Below the pieces are notes generated by a model. The model saw nothing but the letters and a program-made list of their open reading frames with translations, had not been told where the DNA came from and did no database searches. From Thermoplasmata archaeon (GTDB taxonomy: Archaea > Thermoplasmatota > E2 > UBA9212), in NCBI GenBank assembly GCA_013329495.1, contig DUKC01000077.1:1-5988 (forward strand): a DNA stretch of 5,988 nucleotides, written 5' to 3'. Position 1 is the stretch's first letter, and each line of letters begins with the position of its first letter. The position numbers and the translations under genes were made by a program. Shown here piece after piece: positions 1-5,968 of the stretch.

Positions 1-166
1 CCAGGGCCAATTTTGCCATTTGTTGCGGATCGTAATGGGCCTCTGGCCAGAATGCATTGGTTTCTTCCATTTGCTCAACCGTTCCAGTTTGTAGTGGGCA
101 CGCCACCGAAACTCTGTCAACTTCCTTCAATGTTAATGAAGCAAAAAACCTCTCTTTATTGTTCAT
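1..166 (-). CDS. MtaA/MtbA-like methylcobamide:CoM methyltransferase, N-terminal part (runs off left edge)
   Basis: Fifty-five codons are visible from an ATG at 166; the rest lies outside the window. The protein begins MNNKERFFASL and reads on through EVDRV (residues 15-19), QTGTVEQME (26-34) and FWPEAHYDP (39-47). From memory of the family, this pattern of (P/N)KER, VDR, QTGTVE.M and WPEAH is characteristic of the N-terminus of MtaA and MtbA, the zinc-dependent enzymes that transfer a methyl group from a methylated corrinoid protein to coenzyme M. The zinc ligands (HxC and a late Cys) would lie outside the window, so activity cannot be judged. The start overlaps the last 11 bases of the preceding gene and has a strong Shine-Dalgarno (TGAGGT, 8 bases upstream), which argues for translational coupling. 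It is closer to classical MtaA/MtbA than the other two URO-D proteins here. Which of MtaA, MtbA or MtsA-like cannot be decided from 55 residues. Confidence 0.85.
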   Translation of the reverse strand, partial: MNNKERFFASLTLKEVDRVSVACPLQTGTVEQMEETNAFWPEAHYDPQQMAKLAL

Positions 167-1286
167 GAACAAGTACCTCAGTTTCCGGTTTTATGGGATA
201 TTTACCATAAGTTCTTCCTACCTCGAAGAATTTATCTGCGTTTTCTAAAGGACAACCAAGAGCCCAATCACACCCTGTCCAGTATATGTACCCTCCTCCG
301 GGAGCGGCATCCCTTATGCACTGCTTTGCTTCGCTCTCTACTTTTTTAGGGGTTCCCAGGAATAGAGTACCCGCAGGATCGACGTTACCACAGATGCAAA
401 CTTTCTTGCCGATTCTTTTCTTAACTTCTTTCATATTGTCCAAGTAATCGAGACTTACGTAGCTGGATCCTATTGAAGCAATATCTTCCAATCTATCCAT
501 CGTATTCCCACATATATGGTAATGATGGGCATATTTGTCTTTGTATTTTCTGATTGCCTCTGCCTGTTTTTTTGCATGAGGAAATGCAAACTCCCTGTAA
601 AATCTTGGTGAAATCAGATCTCCAGATGCCGTTGGATCCGGTGTATATATATGATCTGCTCCAGCATCGAATTGGGCTTTAATGTACTCTATAGAAACAT
701 CTGTACAAAAGTTGATAAGTTCTTTTGTTTCATCTGGTTTAAGTATTAGGGAAAGCATCATTTTCTCAACGCCCAATACGACTCCTGCCAGGGTAAAAGG
801 TCCTCTTACAAATCCTGTTATGAACACATCATCTCCCCTTTTTATGTGCAATTCTTTTTCCATCATTCTAATTGCAGTAAGTTGTGTAGGAAGTTTACCA
901 TCCTTGTCTGAATCTGGAAAGCTCAAGTTTTTCCATTCTTCTGGCTCTTTTATTGCCGGTTCAACATTTGGTACGCCCCAGTATGGTTCCTGTTCTTTAC
1001 ATCCCAGTGGTCCAGCCAGAATGTGAGAGCTCATTCTGGAATGAACAAAGTCATGATCAAAGCGGTCGAGTGCTTTAATTTGCGACTCAACAAAAATGTC
1101 GGGATTATGGATCCATTTAGGAAAGCTGACATCTTTTTCTTTTTTACCCATACAGTTAACATTGTTTCCTGCTAAATTTACTGACCAATTCATCGAATCA
1201 AACATCGGTACCCTATCTGGCTCTTTTAGGTCTATTGCTTTTTTGATTCTTTCTGCATGAGTCATTTTATTTTCTCTTTCGCTCAT
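156..1286 (-). CDS. URO-D family corrinoid methyltransferase (paralog B)
   Basis: A 376-residue protein of the uroporphyrinogen decarboxylase-like methyltransferase superfamily (MtaA/MtbA/CmuA relatives), a TIM-barrel fold. Visible family landmarks are the opening AERIKKAIDLKEPDRVPMFD (11-30), PDPTASGDLISPRFY (216-230), HxC with His257 and Cys259, CICGNVDP (297-304), and a late Gly-Cys at 338-339 followed by Cys345. By analogy with MtbA and MtaA, His257, Cys259 and Cys339 are the likely zinc ligands that activate a thiol or bind the methyl acceptor. These residues favour a methyltransferase over true uroporphyrinogen III decarboxylase of haem synthesis. The substrate is unknown: it could serve the substrate side of the corrinoid protein, or be a second CoM methyltransferase. 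ATG 1286 is used because an in-frame stop lies just upstream; ATG 1265 (residue 8) is a possible alternative. It follows paralog A after a 104-base gap and overlaps the next gene by 11 bases. Confidence 0.85.
   Translation of the reverse strand: MSERENKMTHAERIKKAIDLKEPDRVPMFDSMNWSVNLAGNNVNCMGKKEKDVSFPKWIHNPDIFVESQIKALDRFDHDFVHSRMSSHILAGPLGCKEQEPYWGVPNVEPAIKEPEEWKNLSFPDSDKDGKLPTQLTAIRMMEKELHIKRGDDVFITGFVRGPFTLAGVVLGVEKMMLSLILKPDETKELINFCTDVSIEYIKAQFDAGADHIYTPDPTASGDLISPRFYREFAFPHAKKQAEAIRKYKDKYAHHYHICGNTMDRLEDIASIGSSYVSLDYLDNMKEVKKRIGKKVCICGNVDPAGTLFLGTPKKVESEAKQCIRDAAPGGGYIYWTGCDWALGCPLENADKFFEVGRTYGKYPIKPETEVLVHEQ
175..180 (-). promoter_or_regulatory. Shine-Dalgarno site for the MtaA/MtbA-like gene
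   Basis: TGAGGT on the minus strand, 8 bases before the ATG at 166 and inside the coding sequence of the preceding gene. It fixes the start of the edge-truncated gene and supports coupled translation of the two. Confidence 0.65.
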
Positions 1287-1292
1287 TTTTTC

Positions 1293-1364
1293 AGCATATC
1301 ACCTTCAGCACTCTTTTATACACTTATCACTACATAAAAATTCGCTGAAATCGCTCGATATGCT
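1293..1364 (-). promoter_or_regulatory. Possible stem-loop covering the ribosome binding site of paralog B
   Basis: In the RNA sense, AGCATATC (1364-1357) can pair with GATATGCT (1300-1293), and inside it TTCAGC (1349-1344) with GCTGAA (1309-1304). The internal loop is 7 bases on one side and 3 on the other, and the terminal loop is about 34 bases. The Shine-Dalgarno-like AAGGTGAT (1305-1298) lies within the 3' arm, so folding could reduce translation of paralog B. The pairing is seen directly; a regulatory role is inference. The same gap has a TATA-like TATAAAAG (1320-1313), which could instead be a weak internal promoter with a very short leader. Confidence 0.35.
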
Positions 1365-1390
1365 CCGGGTTATATCCTTTTCTTTAGACC

Positions 1391-2449
1391 TTAGTACTTA
1401 CCATACAATTCCGCTGCCCTTGTCATGGCATACACATTACAAGGCGGCGCTGGTGGAGGAAGTTCACATCCAACGCCCAATGCGTATCCTTTCTCGCCTT
1501 TCATGCCCACCTCTATGTTCTCCTTGCAAATTGCAAGCCACTTATTATAGGTAGATGTCATCATTAGGGGTGGATTTGGGTTGCCCAGTAAATTGTATCT
1601 CTTTCCAAATCGTTTGACTTGAACATCCATGGGCACTTCTGGGCCGAAAGAGAGTATACCGTTTTCTCCCATTGGAATCTCTTCCACATACCCTCTGGCT
1701 ATAGTCTGACTATGGTCTGCACACCAGTGTGTGAATAGTGTTGGTATACCCAGATCCAGATATCTTTGATGCAACTTTTTTACAACCGGCAAAGGAAACT
1801 CTGCAAACATGTCTGCACTGATCAAAACATTGGAATCTGTGGGGTTGGGGTCCCATGGAACCCATGTGTCAGAGCCAAAATCCTCGACAAAAGATTCAGC
1901 CATTCGATACCCGAATTCCGCCGTCATATTAAGCGCTTTTTTGGCAAGCTCTGGCTCCTCTACCATCCATATCATAAACGTTTCAAGATTGACAAGCATT
2001 GGAGCAGTAGCAGATATCCATCCTCCCATCATTACTACCGCTGGCATCTGTTTTTTCTCTATCGCCAGTCTCACCATCTCACGGTACTCTTTCATCCAGG
2101 GGGCAGTCCTGGGATCAGGAATCTCAATCTTCTCCAAGTCCTCGGGTGTTTTGACTATCGATACCATAGGAGTTGGTGCTCCCATCTTTGGCCCATAGGG
2201 AAGCGCTATTTCTGAACCCCAACACGCCATTCCATATCCAGGATCTATTACGAATGGTGGTTGGTCGTATCTGTAAAGCTCTCTTGCCAACATTTGAGCC
2301 TGTATGTTAAACTTCGGTTTTGAATAAAAGTCTCCAAGATTGGGCATACCCATTACTTTTGCACAATGTCCCATACACATGGGAATAACTGGTATTCTAT
2401 CCGTTTTCTCGCCTCTCAAAAAAGCCAACCATCGTTTTGATACTTCCAT
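1391..2449 (-). CDS. URO-D family corrinoid methyltransferase (paralog A)
   Basis: A 352-residue URO-D-like methyltransferase, strongly diverged from paralog B. It opens SKRWLAFLRGEKTDRIPVIP (4-23), the usual N-terminal helix and first strand of the family. HxC is present as His241-Trp-Cys243, and a late GCELPPPAPP motif places Cys328 where MtaA/MtbA carry the third zinc ligand; this suggests an active zinc methyltransferase, not haem-pathway HemE. Cys337 stands where relatives commonly have an acidic residue before Asn (PPxN). Substrate and direction are unknown; beside a corrinoid protein it is a candidate substrate:corrinoid methyltransferase. The open frame extends to a GTG at 2458 that overlaps the upstream stop (GTGA), but ATG 2449 is preferred: a near-perfect GAGGTGAT lies just before it, and the family normally begins close to the RW.AFL helix. 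It starts 5 bases after the corrinoid gene ends, so the two are surely co-transcribed. Confidence 0.85.
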   Translation of the reverse strand: MEVSKRWLAFLRGEKTDRIPVIPMCMGHCAKVMGMPNLGDFYSKPKFNIQAQMLARELYRYDQPPFVIDPGYGMACWGSEIALPYGPKMGAPTPMVSIVKTPEDLEKIEIPDPRTAPWMKEYREMVRLAIEKKQMPAVVMMGGWISATAPMLVNLETFMIWMVEEPELAKKALNMTAEFGYRMAESFVEDFGSDTWVPWDPNPTDSNVLISADMFAEFPLPVVKKLHQRYLDLGIPTLFTHWCADHSQTIARGYVEEIPMGENGILSFGPEVPMDVQVKRFGKRYNLLGNPNPPLMMTSTYNKWLAICKENIEVGMKGEKGYALGVGCELPPPAPPCNVYAMTRAAELYGKY

Positions 2450-2453
2450 CTCT

Positions 2454-2461
2454 ATCACCTC
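2454..2461 (-). promoter_or_regulatory. Shine-Dalgarno site for paralog A
   Basis: GAGGTGAT matches eight consecutive positions of the archaeal anti-Shine-Dalgarno complement, with the GAGG core 8 bases before ATG 2449. It overlaps the stop codon of the corrinoid gene and decides in favour of ATG 2449 over GTG 2458, which would lie within the site itself. Confidence 0.65.
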
Positions 2462-3102
2462 TTCTCCATTAATTTTTCAGCCAATTTAATGGCACCAGGC
2501 CCACTTTCTGCGTAACCATCGGCCCCGATCCGGTCGGAGTATTCCTGCGTAATCGGTGCTCCACCTATCATTATTTTTACCTTGTCTCGGAGCCCTGCAT
2601 CCTTGATCAGTTCTATTGCTTCAGGCATTCCGAGCATGGACGTTGTCATAAGAGCTGACATCCCAACTATGTCTGGATTCATCTCTCTGGTCTTTTCCAC
2701 AAATAGTTTTAAGGGAACACCTTTGCCCAGATCAATCACTTCGAACCCTCCCACCTCAAGTAAAAGTTTTACGATGTTTTTTCCGATGTCGTGAATGTCT
2801 CCCTCAACAACTCCTAACAGTATTTTTCCAGGTGCTGCTGCTTTTTCTACCTTTATGTGAGGTTTTAATATTTCAAAGGCCGCATACATCGCTCTGGCTG
2901 ACAGAAGGATCTCCGGCACAAAAGCCTCTTTTCTGTCATACCTAACGCTCATAACACCCATACCACTGGCACATCCCTTCATCAGGGCTTTATAGGGATC
3001 CACTCCGGTATCCAAAGCTTCCTGAGACAGTTTTCTAATTTCCTTGTCGTCCCCTTCTACTACATTATCTTTCAACTTATCTAAAAGTTCCTGTTCTTCC
3101 AT
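2455..3102 (-). CDS. Methyltransferase-associated corrinoid (cobalamin-binding) protein
   Basis: A 215-residue soluble methyl carrier of the MtaC/MtbC/MttC/MtmC type. Residues 1-85 form the helical B12-binding-2 cap domain, with VPEILLSARAMYAAFEILKP (62-81) as its typical last helices. Residues about 92-212 form the Rossmann-like cobalamin domain. The signature GDIHDIGKNI (101-110) contains DxHxxG, with His104 as the expected lower axial ligand to cobalt, followed by the Ser149 region (VGMSALMTTS) and the Gly180-Gly181 loop that hold the nucleotide tail. The protein should shuttle between Co(I) and methyl-Co(III), accepting and donating methyl groups with the URO-D proteins encoded just downstream. 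The open frame reaches a TTG at 3117, but ATG 3102 is preferred because GAGG lies 6 bases before it. It is the first gene of its cluster. Similarity alone does not show which methylated substrate it serves. Confidence 0.92.
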   Translation of the reverse strand: MEEQELLDKLKDNVVEGDDKEIRKLSQEALDTGVDPYKALMKGCASGMGVMSVRYDRKEAFVPEILLSARAMYAAFEILKPHIKVEKAAAPGKILLGVVEGDIHDIGKNIVKLLLEVGGFEVIDLGKGVPLKLFVEKTREMNPDIVGMSALMTTSMLGMPEAIELIKDAGLRDKVKIMIGGAPITQEYSDRIGADGYAESGPGAIKLAEKLMEKR

Positions 3103-3108
3103 ATTTTT

Positions 3109-3112
3109 CCTC
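3109..3112 (-). promoter_or_regulatory. Shine-Dalgarno site for the corrinoid protein gene
   Basis: GAGG, within GGTGAGG, sits 6 bases before ATG 3102. The upstream TTG (3117) and GTG (3114) codons overlap or precede this site and so are unlikely starts. Confidence 0.6.
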
Positions 3113-3136
3113 ACCAATATAATAGTATTACGTCCT

Positions 3137-3144
3137 TATTTAAA
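3137..3144 (-). promoter_or_regulatory. Candidate archaeal TATA box for the methyltransferase cluster
   Basis: TTTAAATA on the minus strand matches the archaeal TATA consensus. Initiation about 25 bases downstream would give a very short leader starting next to the Shine-Dalgarno. Other AT-rich boxes at about 3151-3168 could act instead and give a longer leader. The motif is seen; promoter use is inferred. Confidence 0.35.
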
Positions 3145-3170
3145 TAATTTTGTATAGTTTTATTAAAGAG

Positions 3171-3212
3171 AACTTGAATTATCTAAAGTACGCTTGAGAT
3201 AATTTTTAAGTT
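3171..3212. repeat. Imperfect inverted repeat upstream of the methyltransferase cluster
   Basis: The left arm AACTTGAATTATCT (3171-3184) and the reverse complement of the right arm (AACTTAAAAATTATCT, from 3212-3197) agree except for a 2-base insertion and one mismatch. An 8-base perfect core AATTATCT/AGATAATT is separated by 12 bases. It lies 69-110 bases before the first start codon and just upstream of the TATA candidate, where an archaeal activator or repressor could bind. It could also be a remnant of a mobile element end. Confidence 0.4.
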
Positions 3213-3303
3213 TTAACGGAAAGCAACGCCCCCTTCACAACTCTCTTTATTATTTTGGTTCAGAGCGAATCAAAGTTGATGAGATTTTTCTTTAGAATGT
3301 CCT

Positions 3304-3342
3304 GCTGTTTCTTTACCAAACAGCTCGAGATCTCTCGAGCTG
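3304..3342. repeat. Two overlapping, mutually exclusive hairpins
   Basis: GCTGTTT (3304-3310) pairs with AAACAGC (3318-3324) across a 7-base loop. CAGCTCGAGA (3321-3330) pairs with TCTCGAGCTG (3333-3342) across 2 bases. The bases CAGC at 3321-3324 belong to both stems, so only one can form at a time. The second is a perfect 10-base palindrome arm pair, unusually GC-rich for this AT-rich gap. It lies about 75 bases beyond the transposase remnant's stop codon, so it may be an old element end or a terminator. Confidence 0.5.
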
Positions 3343-3416
3343 CAGTATAATCCAAACTGAGCCTATCTCTACATCCTTTAACTTAACTTTCTAAATTTTT
3401 CTTGATCCTTAACTCC

Positions 3417-3637
3417 TCAATTTTTAGGGAATATACCCCATTTAAGTAGATCTGCCAGCTTTTCACTTTTTGGTATTTCACTAAGCTTTTTCTCCATAGT
3501 TATTTTATAAACCTTTGAGAGCTCCAGAAGCACTTCGCCAACAGAAACTTTTTCCACATCTCCTTCAGAATTTTGAGGATCTTGTAATAGAGGTACGGGG
3601 TTTTCATCGCATCAAACGCATTCTCTTTCCTTGTATC
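3417..3637 (-). pseudogene. Decayed C-terminal remnant of a DDE transposase (IS4/IS1634-like)
   Basis: No intact gene is present, but transposase-like pieces can be read in two frames. One frame gives RYKERE and then stops (TGA 3614-3612). Shifting frame gives ENAFDAMKTPYLYYKILKIL, resembling the glutamate-bearing Yx(2-3)RxxxExxFxxxK region of IS4/IS1634 transposases, apparently joined by a deletion to a later helix. A 64-codon open stretch without a start (3611 to the TGA at 3419-3417) ends with VSVGEVLLELSKVYKITMEK, SEIPKSEKLADLL and GIFPKN, resembling the C-terminal tail of archaeal transposases of this kind. At least one frameshift, an internal stop and a missing N-terminal half mark it as dead. 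The family call rests on remembered sequence patterns, not a search. Upstream decay products to about 3720 may belong to the same element but were not recognisable. Confidence 0.5.
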
Positions 3638-3729
3638 TGAGATTCCGTGATTGCTGAGTATCTAATGAAGAATGATGCAGGCGAGAGATGTCCTCCCACA
3701 GCCTTAATGCCGTCGCCTCCTATTAATCT

Positions 3730-3745
3730 AATAAAACAAAAGACA
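3730..3745 (-). terminator. T-rich terminator candidate downstream of mcrC
   Basis: The minus strand reads TGTCTTTTGTTTTATT beginning 16 bases after the mcrC stop codon. Oligo-T tracts without a strong hairpin are the usual archaeal transcription terminators. No gene follows for about 600 bases, which fits transcription ending here. Confidence 0.45.
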
Positions 3746-3761
3746 GTTTTTTGGGCAATGT

Positions 3762-4361
3762 TCAGATCAAATTTTCGTTTACTTTGGTTATAATTTCGTC
3801 TAATTTACTCTTGGGACAACTGATTCCTCGAATAACACCTGTTACTACATCAACTATTTCACCAATAGTTTTCGCATCTTTTGAGGTGCGACCTTTTATT
3901 TTGATACCTACGCTGGCAAAGTCGCTCAGATTAACAGGACACTGACATACAATTATTGCCGGGATGTTGACATTTCTAAGAATCAATCGAGCTTTGTAAA
4001 GAATATGAGTCCTAATGCTTCCGAGATGAATTATTGCAAGTTTATAGCGAGATATTCTCTCAATTTCAAGGTTTTCCAATCCAAAGAGTCCTCCTAACGA
4101 TTGAGATGGGCAATCTTGAGGAACTCCACTGCCAGCATTAAGAACAATAACACTTGTTTGTATTCCCTCTTGCCTCAAAGCTGTAGTAATCTCACAGACT
4201 GGTTTTGTAATGTGTCTTTTTCCTGGCCCCATGGCAATGGCTATCACCTCTCTTTTTCCACACTCTGAAATGGTGTTCCTTTGAGCCAATCCTCCTCCCA
4301 TTCCCAAACCCATGGACTCTCTGCACTCAACAAGGATTGGGTCTCTCCCTAAACGTTTCAT
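3762..4361 (-). CDS. mcrC: McrC, methyl-coenzyme M reductase operon/activation protein C
   Basis: A 199-residue McrC. Conserved blocks are [16 protein letters not shown] (13-28), [14 protein letters not shown] (46-59), [10 protein letters not shown] (74-83), [23 protein letters not shown] (118-140) and [11 protein letters not shown] (169-179), which line up with remembered McrC sequences of Methanothermobacter and Methanocaldococcus. McrC is not a subunit of mature MCR; biochemical work in Methanothermobacter found it in the A3a complex that, with component A2 and ATP, reductively activates the nickel F430 of MCR. ATG 4361 is preferred over the in-frame ATG 4421: it gives the usual family length (about 198) and follows GCGGAGG, though at a long 12-base spacing. 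With this start it overlaps atwA by 35 bases; with ATG 4421 the overlap is 95. In many methanogens mcrC sits inside mcrBDCGA; here it follows atwA and no MCR subunit gene is next to it. Confidence 0.9.
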   Translation of the reverse strand: MKRLGRDPILVECRESMGLGMGGGLAQRNTISECGKREVIAIAMGPGKRHITKPVCEITTALRQEGIQTSVIVLNAGSGVPQDCPSQSLGGLFGLENLEIERISRYKLAIIHLGSIRTHILYKARLILRNVNIPAIIVCQCPVNLSDFASVGIKIKGRTSKDAKTIGEIVDVVTGVIRGISCPKSKLDEIITKVNENLI

Positions 4362-5925
4362 TTTTCTCAAATGCCTCCGCAACACTTTTAGGCCTGCCTT
4401 CCAAGTAAATTTTTCCTTCATTCATAAGAATAACCCTGTCGCAGGTATCGATCACAAAATCTAGGTCATGGCTGATTACTATAAAAGTTTGATCTAAGTT
4501 TTCTCTAGCTCTCAATATACAATCCACTATAGCCTGCTTTGAAATAGGGTCAAGAGTTCCTGTTGGCTCATCCAAGACCATGAGCTTTGGCTCTTTCATC
4601 AGCACTTTGGCTATCATCGCCCTCTGTTTTTCTCCTTCACTCAAAGTGTTGGGAAAAGAATTTAGAAGCTTGTTTGTTATTACTTTAGGTGAAAAACCAA
4701 CTCCCCTTAATGTCTCTATTGCTTTTATTCTTGCTATCTCTTTTGGGAGCTTTACTCCAATACAACTTGTTAGGTTTTCCAGCATTGTGCTAAATGGATA
4801 CAAAGAGTATTCTTGATGTAGGATGCTGATGTACGGGGCAGCTCTGCCCTTACCTGACGGACCCTCCTTGGACATGTCAATCCAGTCATCACCTATTTTA
4901 ACCAACACTTTCCCCTCTTTTGGAGAAGAAATCCCCGTAATCAATCTGGAAAGAGTGGTCTTGCCCACTCCACTTGGTCCCACTATTCCAAAGATCTCTC
5001 TTTCTCTAGCCTCAAAAGACACATCATCTAAAGCTTTAACCACACCTCTATTGATGGAGTAGAAATATTTTTTTACGTTATTAACCTTTAATAGAGGCTT
5101 TCCAAATGATGTAAACCTCTTTTTCTTTGTTTTATAAATCTGAGTAAATCGTGGAACTATTTTTTCTGGAATGCCTTGCTCGATCAATCTTCCATTCTCT
5201 AGCCAAATCACTCTTGTAGAAAGTTGCCTGATCTCGTTTGTTTCATGAGAGGTAAACACCATCGTAAGACCATTTCTTATTTTTTCATCCAGAACCTCAC
5301 AGACATATCTAGCATGAGTAGGATCCAGAGTACTAGTCGGCTCATCTGCGAGTAAGATCATTGGATCTTTTGCTAACTCTCTGGCTAGAATAACCCTCTG
5401 TTTTTCTCCTCCACTCAAATCGCGAACGATGTGAGTAGCTCGATGAGTCATGTGGAGTTTCTTTAAAAGTTCAATCGTCTGATCTATCTTTTCACTTTTA
5501 CCCAATTCTTGAGGAAACGCTTCCATTATGTTTTCGGTTACTGTCAAGTCTTCATACAAAGCAAAAGAATGCTGGAACAGAATAGATATTCTTTTTACAA
5601 TTGCTTTTTGTATTTCTTTCTTTTCTTTCCAGAAGTCTATCTCTTTAACTATCATAGGTGTTTTACATTTTGGACATGAGTGTGGCTTGTCTATAGGCTC
5701 CAACCAATTACAATTTGGACACACCAAAACCCTGTATATTATTTTACCTTTATCCGGCTTGTATTTTCCCCTTAACATGTGAATTAAAATCGATTTCCCT
5801 GCTCCACTCTTCCCAATCAAACCTACTGCTTCACTTTTTGCAATGCTCGTACTTATGTCTTTTAAAACAGCATCGTCAAAATTCTTTGTAACATTATCTA
5901 CAATAATAAAAGGCTCCAGAGTCAT
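4327..5925 (-). CDS. atwA: AtwA, methyl-coenzyme M reductase system component A2 (tandem ABC ATPase)
   Basis: A 532-residue soluble protein with two ABC-type ATPase domains and no membrane segment. Domain 1 has Walker A GKSGAGKS (38-45), Gln118 in the Q-loop, signature LSGGEKQR (170-177), Walker B LLADEP (191-196) and His227. Domain 2 has Walker A GPSGVGKT (316-323), Gln371, a variant signature LSEGEKQR (428-435), Walker B MVLDEP (449-454) and His486. Between Walker A and Q-loop of domain 1 lie two CPxC pairs (Cys69/72 and Cys84/87), a zinc-ribbon-like insert I recall in other A2 proteins. This insert, [16 protein letters not shown] (121-136) and the length distinguish A2 from ordinary ABC transporters. 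A2 supplies ATP to the reductive activation of MCR, together with the McrC-containing complex. ATG 5925 fits the family N-terminus ([11 protein letters not shown]), although the frame stays open to the right edge. mcrC overlaps its 3' end, implying a shared transcript. Confidence 0.93.
   Translation of the reverse strand: MTLEPFIIVDNVTKNFDDAVLKDISTSIAKSEAVGLIGKSGAGKSILIHMLRGKYKPDKGKIIYRVLVCPNCNWLEPIDKPHSCPKCKTPMIVKEIDFWKEKKEIQKAIVKRISILFQHSFALYEDLTVTENIMEAFPQELGKSEKIDQTIELLKKLHMTHRATHIVRDLSGGEKQRVILARELAKDPMILLADEPTSTLDPTHARYVCEVLDEKIRNGLTMVFTSHETNEIRQLSTRVIWLENGRLIEQGIPEKIVPRFTQIYKTKKKRFTSFGKPLLKVNNVKKYFYSINRGVVKALDDVSFEAREREIFGIVGPSGVGKTTLSRLITGISSPKEGKVLVKIGDDWIDMSKEGPSGKGRAAPYISILHQEYSLYPFSTMLENLTSCIGVKLPKEIARIKAIETLRGVGFSPKVITNKLLNSFPNTLSEGEKQRAMIAKVLMKEPKLMVLDEPTGTLDPISKQAIVDCILRARENLDQTFIVISHDLDFVIDTCDRVILMNEGKIYLEGRPKSVAEAFEKNETFRERPNPC
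4374..4380 (-). promoter_or_regulatory. Shine-Dalgarno site for mcrC
   Basis: GCGGAGG, ending 12 bases before ATG 4361 and inside atwA. It is the strongest ribosome-binding match near the mcrC N-terminus; ATG 4421 has only a distant AGGG upstream. The spacing is longer than usual, so the call is moderate. Confidence 0.5.
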
Positions 5926-5968
5926 TTTTATGTTTTTCCTAATGTCATTCGGGATACTTAAGATTAAC

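Noticed and set aside
57..248. A 63-codon plus-strand open frame at the left edge.
   Set aside because: It is antisense to the MtaA/MtbA-like N-terminus and the end of paralog B, both well supported on the minus strand.
682..1026. A 114-codon open frame on the plus strand.
   Set aside because: It lies wholly antisense to paralog B, whose protein has clear family motifs; the translation has no recognisable domain.
156..1286. Annotating paralog B (or A) as uroporphyrinogen decarboxylase HemE.
   Set aside because: Both carry HxC and a late Cys typical of zinc methyltransferases and sit with a corrinoid protein; the haem-pathway role does not fit.
1766..2215. Overlapping plus-strand open frames of 149 and 129 codons.
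   Set aside because: Both are antisense to the conserved middle of paralog A and show odd compositions (His/Tyr/Arg-rich, or Ser/Ile-rich) typical of shadow frames.
3257..3271. GGTTCAGAGCGAATC, which looks a little like a tRNA T-arm.
   Set aside because: The arm does not pair properly, and no acceptor stem, D-arm or anticodon arm can be found around it.
3604..3699. A minus-strand GTG-initiated frame of 31 codons, beginning VGGHLSPASF.
   Set aside because: There is no well-placed ribosome site, it is short, and it runs into the transposase fossil; more likely decay product than a gene.
4327..5925. Annotating AtwA as an oligopeptide or nickel ABC-transporter ATPase.
   Set aside because: Two ATPase domains in one chain, the CPxC insert and the adjacent mcrC point to component A2; no permease gene is near.
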